Source: Viola odorata
Taxonomy: Eukaryota > Streptophyta > Magnoliopsida > Malpighiales > Violaceae
Assembly (NCBI GenBank): GCA_963691705.1
Contig: OY829542.1
Location: 18,710,579-18,774,578, forward strand
Direction of reading: 5' to 3'
Length of the DNA: 64,000 nt
The notes under the pieces are model-generated. The model was not told the DNA's origin. It did not search any database and worked only from the letters and a program-made list of their open reading frames with translations. A program made the translations under genes and the position numbers. Shown piece after piece: positions 52,043 to 63,355 of this stretch (the stretch's first letter is position 1; each line of letters starts with the position of its first letter).

Positions 52043-53478
52043 TTAGTTTTTCAATTCTTTCATTTCTGCCATTATGATGCTCATTTTCTTTTCAAGGTCC
52101 TCGATCTTCTTTTGCTGTTCGGGGTCAGGAATCGGTGCTATAATCGGGGGCACTACAAAGGTTTGATCTTGAGGAGGCTGACGTTGATACTGATTGTATG
52201 TTGGCCAGGGCCTGAAGTGTTGCATGTTGAGAGGAGGGGGATGATTTCCATAGGGATGTTGTTGTTGCTGTTAGCTAGGGCCGGATGACTGAGGATTAGG
52301 AACCCATCCTGGATTCTATTGCTTCCAGCCCTAGTTGTAATTCTGACCATACGGGGCCTGGATGTACTGGCCATCGACATTTACTTGGATTTCATCTAGA
52401 ATATGAGGGCAAGCATCTGTGGCATGATCTACAAAGTTACAAATCTGGGAGGCCTTGACCGGTGCAGTTTGTCCTGCCACAAAGTTCTGGAACATCCATG
52501 TGAGGGCAGTCATGTGATTTTGTAATACTACCACTTGGACGTCTTGGCTTCCATTGTTGCCACCCTCATGTGTGGCATTCTTGGCCATAAGTTCTATGGT
52601 CGCCTTGGCAGCGGCTGGGGTGAGAGCAGTAAGGGAACCATTAGCGGTAGCGTTAAGCAGGGCCCTGTCATGAGCTTTAAGGCCTTCGCAAAAGTACTGG
52701 ATGAGGGCATGCTCACTAAGGTTATGCGAGGGGCACATGGATTACATTTTCTGAAATCTCGCATAGTACTAGGCAAGATCTTCTTCCTTTTTCTGGACTA
52801 TAGACACGAGTTGCTTGCGTGTGATATTGGCTATTGATGCTGGATAATATTTTTCAATAAAGATCTTAGACATCTCGACCCAAGAATGGATGGATCTCGG
52901 AGGAAGGTCGTAATACCAATCGAGGGCATCATCCTTAAGGGACAACATGAAAGCGCGTAGCTTAGCTTGTTCAATGCTGACATTGGGAGGTTTCATGGCC
53001 TCGCAAATGGAATGAAGCTATTAGAGGTGACGAAGTGCATTCTCCTTTGCAACTCCACGAAAGGTCAGGAGATGATGCATGACGGCAGACTTAAGATTCC
53101 AGTCATGTGGGACAACGGGCCAGACAATGCAACTGCTGGACATGTCGGGGCCGACATTGAGATGGTCAATGGTCTGTTGGTTTGCAGGAGACGGTGGTGG
53201 ATCTTCATGACGCACATGATTTCTGGGATTTTCCATAGCTGGAATATCAAAGTGGGCGGCTGGTGGGTTTTCGAGACCTTGATGAAGGTAGGCTAGGTCT
53301 TGGTAAAACTGACGGTCGGGGTCGGCCAGATTGGTAAGATGTCTACTGAGGGCAGGACAGGATGAGGGATTCCTCTACCCTGGGTAGATGATCCTCTAGC
53401 TTGCCTCCGAAGTCCTCTTTATGTCCTCGTGAGTTCAAGATCAAGAGGCATTAGCTCTGGTGCAGATCGCCTGGTCAT
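52043..53478 (-). pseudogene. element A gag remnant
   Basis: ATG at 53478 (TRRSAP start as in element B), broken by several stops and shifts. Recognisable pieces are 53236-53021, 52996-52769 (LSLKDDALDWYYDLPPRSIH, MSKIFIEKYYPA), 52738-52331 (ALIQYFCEGLKAHDRALLNA) and 52225-52043 (coiled coil KKIEDLEKKMSIIMAEMKEL). It is colinear with the element B gag but more decayed. Confidence 0.8.
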
Positions 53479-53510
53479 ATAAAAGAAAAAGAAAAAGTAG
53501 TTCCGTTCAG

Positions 53511-53533
53511 TCCCCGACAACGACGCCAAAATT
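53511..53533 (-). other. element A primer-binding site
   Basis: Minus-strand TTTTGGCGTCGTTGTCGGGG follows the 5' LTR; Athila-type with two apparent transitions. Confidence 0.8.
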
Positions 53534-53692
53534 TGATCGTCACTTAAATATAATAATATTTACTGATGCCTAAATGCACAAACAAAATGTGTAAAGGGCA
53601 AGACAGGGTCGAACCACAGAGACTGAAGGAATAAAAATGCTATTTTAAATGTATGACAGAGAGTAGGTGCTGCCAAACGCAATAGTAACACT

Positions 53693-53731
<39 letters not shown>

Positions 53732-55137
53732 GTTGATTAATATAATTAATCAATGCAAATGTGGTAGCTAACAGAACAAATAATTAAAGCAGATATCAAG
53801 GCCACGAAAGTAAAACACAATCAGAGGCAAGACACTAAAGTAATGGCAAGGGTAGGATAACAAAAAGAGACAGAGAATACAAATATAGATTTGGATAGGA
53901 CAGGATCTTAGCAAGGGGTATTCTCGGGTTACTTTTAGGGTTAGTTAATCATCAGCTCAAGGATATTCTATCCTTATACCATAGACATGCTATAGGGGCC
54001 AAGTTTCCACTTAAATCCCCTACTTACCTTCATAGATATAAGCTACCACCGGTTTCCACATATGAGATAGCCTTGACGTTTCGCCGTCCTCCCAGGCACG
54101 AATACGGGGAGGAAATACTGAAAACTCCCATGAAGCGGAGGTAAGACATATCTAGGGCACGATACCCCTTAGTTTATCAAGCTCGTGGCAGCGCCCTAAT
54201 CGGTCGCTTGCCCTAGATTGGTGAAATCACACTGTAGCAACTTCTTCGCTCTAGGTGTCTACTTCTCCTAATGGCCTCACGCCAGTTATTATCATTAAGA
54301 TGACGACCATCACAAAGAAACACTAGTAGTTGAGCAAGCTCCTTACAATTTCAAGTGAAAATAGCAAGATAGTGGCAAACAAATGAATATGACAATAAAA
54401 ATGTATTAAGCAATATTAGGCCTCTTAACTAATCCTTACAACCCTTGAAACACCCTTTGCTAAGATAAAGAAGTTTAGCTACTCATAAATAGATATGAAC
54501 AGTAGATAGAAATAACAATTAGCATAAATAAATTAAAGGATGATAAAGGAAAGTGTTTAGAATAAGCCAATAGAGGGTTTAATGAACCAAAGGAGAAAAG
54601 CTTGCTCCTTTTACAAACCGGCAGCGCCCTCTAAAATATAAAGAACACAAATCCCTAAAATTAAGGTAAAAGGTAAAAAAAATGATGTCCAATGTCAGCC
54701 TCCTTTACAAAAACCTTAAAACTAAGCTTAAATACCAGCTATAGAAAAGGACAACACGTGGGAAGGGGAGCGTGCCCCTCAAGGAGGGATATTCTGGAAT
54801 CTCTAGGAGCGCCTGACACCTTCTAGAAACGCATGGAATCCCGTGCGAATCTTCAGAGATTCCTCTCTTTGGCTTTCGATTAGGAGCGGATGCAGAGGTA
54901 TCGCGGGCAAGAGGCTGCTCACTGGTCTGATTAGCATCGAGGGCACGATGACACTCTGATCTTCTAGGCCTAGAAGCTTAAAATCCCAAGAATTCCTTAA
55001 AAAATGCATGTTTTCGCTTATTTCCTCCTTTTGGCACTGATCTGCAATAAAGATAAAAACAAAGGTAATTTAGCAGAATCATGCCCAAGAAAAGGCTAAG
55101 ATAGAGGAGAAAATCATGCCCAAGAAGCACACTATCA
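53534..55137 (-). repeat. element A 5' LTR (1,604 bp)
   Basis: Partner of 18573-20201 with the same ends. It has a 37-nt poly-G run at 53693-53729 (13 nt in the partner) and a short deletion near 54737 compared with the partner. Confidence 0.9.
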
Positions 55138-56113
55138 CCCCTCTTTCTGTTTCCATCTCGATTCCGATTTCTAAACCCTAACTCCTTCGTTCTTCACAAA
55201 ACAAAGGATTTTTCATATTTTGAAATATACAAACACTATCTTTTTGTTTGTTTCCAACATGAGTATGAGTCGCTAAATAAGTATTTCTAGTAAGAGCGTT
55301 TTAAAGTATGAGTATGTGTACGCATGAGACCTAATTGCTCTTTATTAATCTTTAAATCTGCATTTAACTAATCTCATAATAATTGTATTGTGTTTTCATC
55401 TTAATTTTAGATTTGGCCAATCTAGGGTTAGGTTGATTATTACAACCGTCATTCTTCTTGACCACGGTAACCCGTTAGGGCCACTTACGTGCCAATAGGA
55501 TCGAAATAGACAACTAGCGCTGATGGATCTACCGCGAACTAGCCCGAAGTACCGCTAATGTGAAAGGTTAACCTAATTTAGTCCCGATTGACAACCGAGG
55601 ATACTAGGTTTGGAGTTGTCTTCCCTTAATCGATTATCAGCCAATCTAGTAAACCCTTTAACCAGCAAGGTGCTAGTTGGTTAGGAATCATCTCTAAGTG
55701 TACCTAAGGTGGTTTCGATACAAGAGGGAAGCAGGGGTCATAGGTGTACCTTGATCCTATAGCAACTTTGTAGATTGAAGATGATATCTCTGCATTGTTG
55801 CCTATGTCTCATTGCTTGCTAAGCTCATACTAGGAATTTCTCTCATCTGATTGTTTCGTCTTGATCCGTCTCTTGATAAAAAATCGCATTCTTGGTCTGG
55901 ATTGTTTAGTTGCTTTATTTACTATTCAGTCTTTAGTTTTAAACAAAACCCCCCAATTTCACCTAAGTGTTACTCTTGATCTTTTCAAGCACATACGAAA
56001 ATCACACAAGTATTCCTTGTGGATCGAACCTCTTACCTGCTATTTATAATTAAACTTGTTCTTAGTAGTGAGTTGTATTTTATAATTATTTTTTACGATC
56101 TCGACAACCATCA
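55138..56113 (+). mobile_element. element D: remaining 3' part of its 5' LTR
   Basis: Begins with the second CCCCT copy left by element A and ends CGACAACCATCA, followed at once by a primer-binding site. It continues 16695-18572. Confidence 0.75.
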
Positions 56114-56136
56114 AATTTTGGCGTCGTTGCCGGGGA
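56114..56136 (+). other. element D primer-binding site
   Basis: TTTTGGCGTCGTTGCCGGGG directly after the LTR, Athila-type, on the plus strand; element D is therefore opposite in orientation to A, B and C. Confidence 0.85.
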
Positions 56137-56164
56137 ATTATGGTTTACTGCTCTTCATGTTTTC

Positions 56165-56390
56165 ATGTTTATGACCAAGTTGTCTTGCAAGGAATTGATA
56201 CCTTTCAATCTGGAGCTGACCAGAGCAGAGGCAGAAAATAGAAGGAAAGCCAAAAGAAAGAGACTGGTACTAAGTTCATCAGCGGATTGTCATCTTGATC
56301 AAGAGCATCCTCTTAACCAAGAAGTAGACCAAGAAGAACCGAATCCAAGAATAGACATGGAATAGCCAGTAGAGCAGACTCTTAAGGATC
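56165..56390 (+). pseudogene. element D gag, N-terminal fragment
   Basis: About 66 residues. FNLELTRAEAENRRKAKRKR parallels the LDHELTRTERGLQRQ start of the element B gag. It stops at a TAG near 56363 and is cut at 56390 by LTR E. A few further gag-like codons may continue after 57747. Confidence 0.6.
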
Positions 56391-57747
56391 TGACCGGTTG
56401 TCGAAGCCGTAAAAAATAATAATAAAACCTATCACCTAATGCACAATATAAATTGCGTATAATTGTAACATAGTCGAACTCAGGGACTAAGGGTAGACGC
56501 TTACTTCAGCGTATGACAGGGAATCTCAGACCGAACAAGTAACCAAAAAAGGGAGGGTTTGAGAGAGTGTTTGATTAACTACTAAATAAACAGAATAAAA
56601 TAGAGTAAACAAAAGTATGAAATCGATGAGGGAAAGATTCCTAGTAAAGATCTATCTCCAGTTGCATTGCAGTTAGTTGGTCATTGGTGCAAGGGTATTA
56701 TGTTCCTAGTTTATAGGTGTGTTATAGGGTCCAGGTACGTTTAGGTCCCCTACTGTCCTTCGTAAGAGAAGCTATTCCAAGGTACGTTTATGGAATAACC
56801 TTGACAATTCGTCGTCCTCCAAGGTACGTTTATGGAGACAATACTCAGATGCCCATGAAGAAGAGGAAAGACACACCTAGGGCGAGACAGTCAGTACGTT
56901 CGAGGCACTACCCTAATTGGTTATTTACCCTAGTCAGATTGGACCAGCGACCTGATGACTCTGATCTAGTTGCCTGCTCTACTATGTAGCTTCACGTTAG
57001 TTATTACTAAAGAGACGACGGTAATTACCTAGGTTCAATTATTAGTTGGCCAGACCTCTAACCGTTCCTAAATAAATTGACAAGCAATTGATAAACAAAT
57101 AAATACAAACATAGAAATTTATTAAACTCAATTCGACCTCAGAACTAACCTACGCAACCTTCAATGACCTTTACTAAGAAGCGGAGATTTAGCTACTCAT
57201 ATCGGAAATTAAATAAATTAAATAATTAAAGAAGAATTGCATAAAAGAGAAAGGAAGAAAACGCTATAAATTGCAACTTAATATTGGCCGGAGCTAAAGC
57301 TCCGGGATTATTACAAAGCAGGAAAGGCGCCGGAGGTGGAAGTATGGAGTCACCAAATCCGAGAGGGAAGAAGTTTTTCAAACCCTAATTCTCTAAAGTA
57401 TTTATAGTAAACAGAAAATAGAATCCTAAGTCTAATAAAAGTAGGTTTCCTAAAATATATCTTCTGTTGAGCTGGAATATCGAGGGAATAAATGACCAGA
57501 TCTATCGGATTTCTTCTTTCGAGAGATTCCTTTTCCGTGTCGGACTTCTCAACTTCTGCGAACAAACAGCTGCAAGGCCTTGACTCTCAACATTCGTCAG
57601 AATTTGGCTGAAAGTGTGTGTTTCTACGAATTTCCCTTCCTAAGTCCAGATCTGCAAAAAGGAGAGAAACAAAGGCAAATCAGTAGTGTCAGGATCAAAA
57701 GTGGACTAAGAAATGGGAGAAAAATACACATAAAATACACACTATCA
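56391..57747 (-). mobile_element. solo LTR E (A/B-related, 1,357 bp), imperfect TSD
   Basis: Plus-strand edges are TGACCGG and ACACTATCA; in minus orientation it starts TGATAGTGTGTATTTTATG like the element B LTR. Flanks GGATC and GGAGC differ at one base, suggesting an older insertion. It includes the conserved GTCGAACTCAGGGACTAAGG-like block found in LTRs A and B. Confidence 0.75.
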
Positions 57748-57773
57748 GGAGCTAAACCGAGGAGCAAAGCAGA

Positions 57774-58270
57774 TGATTGAGCATTGATTTCTCATACTTT
57801 TAATGTCTAATTACTTGTAAATTGAGCAGTAAAGCTATTGATTTCTATGGATTCTTCCTACTTTTGCAGAAATTACTTGGAGGCTGATAAAAAAGAGAAC
57901 ATCACCTGCGGAGCACAAAATCAGACATTTTAAACTGTCTTGGCCTCAGGCTTGGCCAAGACAACCGCGATAAAGACAGACTGCAGCTGGATAGTTTGGG
58001 CAAAGCGCAAGGATGTGAGGTGACGGTTGCAACAGAAAATGGGATTTGAGGGATCTGCTGCATTGAAGATTATCAGTAAGAATCCTTAACTGGATCTCCC
58101 TCTCAAAACAATATTTTGAATTTTCCAACAAATAATTTTTTTTATCTTCGTTTATCCTTATCTTTTATTTTTGAAAGAGATAGAGTATGACTAGGAAGCA
58201 GTGAAGCTTATAAGCTGCTAGAAACCCTTTAAGAAGGGGGACTCTTTTTTCTCTTTTCTAGACCTCGACA
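57774..58270 (+). mobile_element. 5' fragment of a D-type LTR
   Basis: Starts TGATTGAGCATTG as element D does at 16695 and follows the same layout (..TTTTTGCAGAAA.., TTGGCCAAGA, CTTATAAGCTGC). The 3' half with the ACCATCA end is missing. The end coordinate is approximate. Confidence 0.5.
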
Positions 58271-58333
58271 GGCGATCAGCAAACCACTTATTCCTGCATT
58301 GATCTGTCACCAGTGGATCATGACTAGCCTATC

Positions 58334-58582
58334 AAAACCAACATCATCCATAATCTAAAGAAATTTCATGTGTATTCCGATAAAAACCCTTACATCCATT
58401 TAATGAATTTTCACTTCGAATGCGATGCGCTCAAGCTTCGAGAAGTTCCTATAGAGAGAGTAAAGTTGAAGGCTTTTTCATGGTCATTGGAGGACTCGGC
58501 GAAAAACTGGTCCTACAGTTTACCTCACAATACCATTAGTACTTGGGCTCAGATGTCAGCAATTTTTTTGAACAAGTACTAG
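58334..58582 (+). pseudogene. Athila-like gag fragment (element D)
   Basis: About 82 residues of the Retrotrans_gag domain: DKNPYIHLMNFHFECDALKL, REVPIERVKLKAFSWSLEDS, AKNWSYSLPHNTISTWAQMS, then FLNKY and a stop. It matches the gag cores of elements A and B (LKDDALDWYYDLPPRSIHSW). This is the last recognisable piece of element D. Confidence 0.8.
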
Positions 58583-59534
58583 AATACTAGCAAGGTTGGA
58601 GCAGCTAGAAAGAATCTTGTTTCCATTTCATATTACAACATATTAATTTTTTTATAACTTAGATTAACTTTTGTTTTACTTTCTTATTTAATCGAAAATA
58701 AATTAAAATTATTTTCTATCAAAATATATTTATAAAATAAATTAATAAAATATGTTTCTCGTGCAATGCGAGGGGACAAATAATTACATGGTTGGAAACG
58801 AACTCGAAACTGGCCCGCGTAAGATGAATTAAACAACTTGGACATTTAATTTTTAACTATTTGATTATCTATAAGAAAGAACAGCAATTATTAGGTAACT
58901 CTTGGTTATACCTCAAAATTGACCTGTTTATCTAAAAAAAAAAAAAAAAACACCCTACGTGTTGTCATAATATACTAGTAATATTAATTAATTGGACAAA
59001 AATAATATGTAGTAGGAAATCTGCAAAGAAACAAAGTAGGCGAAAATCATACGTAAAGGAACTAAAACTTCTCAAAAAAAGAGAGAGGAAGGAAGGTGAT
59101 AATAAAAAAAAGAAAGAGGAGCATAAAAATAAGAATAAAATAGGGCACATGCCACATTACATGGTCCCAAAAATTCCTAGTTAAAACAATGGCGACATTA
59201 TATACACAAGAATAGGCCGCACCTTAACCCTCCTCCACACCCTCACCTTTACACCCTTCCCCATCCCAAAACCGCAATGGACTCATGTCGTAACTATGTT
59301 TTCATTATTTATTCATCCGTCCTCTCTACGGAGTAGTAGTAATTAATTAGTAATTAAATTCACTTTTTGTCCTTAATTACTAAATACTCCTAAAATATAG
59401 TACGGAAAAAAAACTATTAATAAACACCCTCTCCCCTTCTCTGCTCTCACCTTCAAGTTTTAATTACACCACAGGAAGAAAGAAAAACAGCAGCAGCTGC
59501 TCTCTCATCCTTCGTCCGACGCCGCAGCCGTATA
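58583..59534 (+). promoter_or_regulatory. intergenic region, promoter and 5' UTR of the prolyl oligopeptidase
   Basis: AT-rich to about 59150. A TATA-like ATTATATACAC is at about 59197-59207. CT-rich sequence and AGCAGCAGCTGCTCTCTC precede the ATG at 59535. Confidence 0.5.
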
Positions 59535-62500
59535 ATGGGTTCGCTTCCTGCAATCAATCTTCCTTTGCAGTATCCCGCTGCTCGTAGAGACGACTCCGTC
59601 GTTGACGACTACCACGGTGTCAGAATTGCCGACCCTTACCGTTGGTAACAATTTCATGCTCCTCAATTCTCTTACATGTTTCTTTCCTTTTCTTTTCTTT
59701 TCTTTTTGCTTTTTTTAAGCGTTAATTTATAGGCTTGAGGATCCTGATGCGGAGGAGACAAAGGAGTTTGTAACGGCACAGGTGGAGTTAACGGAATCCG
59801 TACTCAAGACATGCCATTTCCGAGAAAAGCTTCACAACAAACTCACACACTTATTTGATTACCCGCGATACTCCACACCCTTTAGGCGTGGCACCAACTT
59901 CTTTCACTTTCACAACACTGGACTTCAGTCCCAAAACGTTCTTTACATGCAGGTTCCATTTATAAGCTTCACAGTTTTTTTCTTTCTCAAGTTACGACAT
60001 TTGACATCTTTCTTGCGGCAAGCATCAACCATCATCGAATTATAAGTTTACTGGCATAAGAATTAGAATTGGTTTTATTTTCTTTAATTTTAACTTAAAA
60101 TACTCCAACTTGAAACCTATTTGTACAAGCATTATTGTTTATACAGTCAGAAAATAATGTTTTATTTGTTTGCTTATAATTATTCTATAATATTGTTTTT
60201 TTCCCCTGTTTTGAGCATAGTATTTATGGCGCCTCTCTTGAATTGCTGTTGTACTGTTTGATTTTGGTTTTTACAGGAGAGTTTGGATGGGAAAGCAGAG
60301 GTGTTGCTGGACACAAATAAGCTTAGTAAGGATGGAACGGTGTCGTTGAAGGCTTTTGCATTGAGTGAAGATGTCAAGTACTTGGCTTATGGGCTTAGTT
60401 CGAGTGGGAGCGATTGGGTGACGATTAAAGTTATCCGTGTCGAGGATAAAAGGGATGAGCCTGATACATTGTCATGGGTAAAACTAAGAACATGTTATTA
60501 TAATTATTAATTTCTTTTGAAATCTTATTATTATTAATGCAATAATAAGTTTGATTTCATAAGTTTTTTATTTGCTTTAAAAAACCACGAATTACAGGTT
60601 AAGTTTTCTAGCATTGCTTGGACGCATGACAACAAAGGATTCTTCTATAGTCGCTACCCAACTCCTGCGTACGTAATTTCTTTTTCTTTTTGCTTTTTGC
60701 TTTTTTACTAAACTTGGTTTTTTTTCTATTATTAAAAACTTGTTTATTGCTGTGCCTTATAAGAAGAGAATTCAAATGTAATTTAAAAGTTTGGAATACG
60801 TACCTACCTAATTTAGGATATGGATATCCAGACAAATTTCGCATATGGGCCCTGTGATTAAAGCCCATTCCACTTACTTTTTGGAGAGAAAAAAAGCCCA
60901 TCCCCACTTGGTACAGTGATGAATGGCATTAATTAATTAAAGTACATATTCTTGTGGATTCTTTTGAATCTTGATTGAAGAATTTAATTTATTGTGCAGG
61001 GATGGAGAAAAGTTGGATGCTGGTACAGAAACTAAAGCTAGTGAATTCCATGAGCTGTATTATCATTTCCTGGGCACAGATCAATCACAAGATATACTAT
61101 GCTGGAAAGATCCTGATAACCCCAAGCACAGGTTTGAAGCTAGCGTCACAGAGGATGGCAAAGTGAGTTTCATAACAGTCCTTAAAGTTTCAATTTTTAA
61201 ATTTATTAATCCTTTATATTTTTGGTCATTAAGCTAGAATTTCTCATGTTGGCTTTATTTTGTATGTTTCCATGCAGTATCTTCTCTTACAAATCTACCA
61301 GAACTGTGACACTGTCAACAAGTTGTATTACAGTGATATGTCAGCATTTCCTGATGGGCTTGAAGGTTTAAGAGGTGAAGCTGTTCTGCTCCCATTTACG
61401 AAGCTTATCGATACATTCGATGCGCAATTTGAACATGTTTCGAATGATGGAACTGTCTTTACATTCCTGACTAACAAAGATGCACCTAAGTATAAACTAG
61501 TGAGGGTAGATTTGAAGGAGCCAACTTGTTGGATTGATGTCCTACCAGAAGATGAAAGAGATGTGTTGCTGTCAGCAAATGCTCTTAATGGTCATCAAAT
61601 GATTGTGAGTTACTTGAGTGATGTGAAGCATGTTCTCCAGATTAGAGATTTGAAAACAGGATGTTTCCTGCATCAGTTACCAATTGACATTGGCACAGTT
61701 TATGGGGTATCCGCGCGACGAAAAGACAGTACAGCGTTTTTTGGATTCACTAGTTTTCTGACTCCTGGTATGGTTTATCAATGCAATTTAGACAACAATG
61801 TTCCAGATATGAAGATCCTGCGCGAGTGTAATGTTCCAGGATTTGATCGCACCGAATTTCAGGTGGCCCAGGTAACTAACTGTTTTCTCTGTTCTCATCT
61901 TAAGAAGTTGCTGTTTTTACCCCTTACTGCTAGAGTTACATGTTGAATTTATTTTCTTTCTTCTTCTGGCAGGAATTTGTTGTTAGCAAAGATGGTACAA
62001 GAGTACCAATGTTTATTGTGGCAAGGAAAAATATTAAATTGGATGGTTCACACCCATGCTTGCTATATGGATATGGTGGATTTAGCTGTAGTCTTACGCC
62101 ATCATTTAATGTTGCTCGTACAGTACTCACAAGGCACTTGGGTGCTGTCTTCTGTATTGCTAATATTCGAGGTGGTGGCGAATATGGTGAGGAATGGCAT
62201 AAAGCAGGCGCGCTTGCCAAAAAACAGAATTGCTTCGATGACTTCATTTCTGCTGCACAATACCTTGTGGAATATGGTTACACTCGGCCGAAAAAGTTGT
62301 GCATTGAAGGTGCAAGCAATGGTGGACTTCTTATCGGAGCTTGCACTAATCAGGTGAAAAGCTCAAACAGAATAGTTTAAACTCCATATTCTATATCGAT
62401 CCCAGTTCTGTTGTGATGTTTTGTGTGTAACTAAGGCGCTTATTTTTTGTGTGTGGCAGAGACCTGATCTGTTTGGTTGTGCTCTTGCTCATGTTGGTGT

Positions 62501-63355
62501 TATGGACATGCTGCGGTTTCATAAATTTACAATAGGTTAGTTGATGCCCTAGCGCTGCTGCTGCTACTGCTTCTGCTCATCATTTGATGAACATAGTTTG
62601 ATTGTAATACCGTATGTTTCAGGTCATGCATGGACTTCAGATTTTGGCTGTTCAGACAAGGAGGACGAGTTCAATTGGCTAATCAAGTGAGTGAATTAAG
62701 TGTCTTGCTGCATAAATTTTATAGTTCCGATTATACATACTTACTTCGTAACAATTTCTATTCTGTTGGTTTAGAACGAGATTGGTTTGACATTTTTGTT
62801 TCCGTTTCTCAGGTATTCGCCACTGCATAATGTCAGGCGACCATGGGAAGAACATTGCGATCGATCTTGTCAGTACCCATCTACCATGCTACTGACTGCA
62901 GATCATGATGATCGCGTAGTGCCATTACACTCCCTGAAGTTATTAGCAGTAAGTCTTCAAGACAGCATGTCACAAAACCGTTTCGCTTTGTTCTGTTGTT
63001 TATCTAATGCCTAATCTAGGAAGCTAAGATTAGACCAAACATATTTCTCTTGACACTGTTTTTTGTTTGTTCTCAGACAATGCAATATACTCTGTGCTCA
63101 AGTGTGGAGAATAGCCCCCAGACGAACCCGATAATAGGTCGAATTGAGAGAAATGCTGGACATGGATGTGGACGTCCCATACAAAAACAGGTAAAGATTA
63201 ACTTTAATTAAACCTAATTGTTTTTTACTCTCTGTTACAGCATCTTATTATGTAACTAACTGCTGCATTTGGTTTATAACTTTCTGCAGATTGATGAAGC
63301 TGCTGATCGATATGGCTTTATGGCAAAGGCAGTTGATGCGTGTTGGATAGAGTAG
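59535..63355 (+). CDS. POP: prolyl oligopeptidase (prolyl endopeptidase, S9A), 731 aa
   Basis: Twelve exons join in frame: 59535-59644, 59733-59952, 60277-60477, 60598-60668, 61000-61162, 61278-61871, 61973-62353, 62460-62535, 62623-62686, 62813-62948, 63077-63190 and 63290-63355. All introns are GT-AG. The product is 731 aa, the normal plant length. The N-terminal part ([40 protein letters not shown]) packs against the catalytic domain; residues about 80-440 form the seven-bladed propeller. The alpha/beta-hydrolase domain holds GASNGG (Ser568), [12 protein letters not shown] (Asp660) and NAGHG (His701), so the triad is complete. [14 protein letters not shown] is the conserved loop. The enzyme is cytosolic and cuts short peptides after proline. 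Most relatives have GGSNGG; here Gly-to-Ala precedes the serine. Peptide cyclases of Caryophyllaceae belong to the same family, but nothing here requires that function. There is no signal peptide. Confidence 0.95.

Larger units (their letters stand above)
18573..55137 (-). mobile_element. element A: Athila-type Ty3/gypsy retrotransposon, 36.6 kb including nested insertions
   Basis: LTRs at 53534-55137 (5') and 18573-20201 (3') in minus orientation share TGATAGTGTG..CGATCA ends. They are flanked by the TSD CCCCT (18568-18572 and 55138-55142). Order on the minus strand is 5' LTR, primer-binding site, gag, protease, RT, [element B], RNase H, integrase, envelope-like ORF, long 3' non-coding region and 3' LTR. 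The extra ORF after integrase and the FMDD box in RT are Athila hallmarks. Coding parts have stops and frameshifts, so it cannot move on its own. Confidence 0.9.

Noticed and set aside
59535..63355. Peptide cyclase of the PCY1 type (orbitide biosynthesis)
   Set aside because: Same protein family, but the length, triad and exon order fit an ordinary plant prolyl oligopeptidase, and no cyclic-peptide precursor gene is visible nearby.
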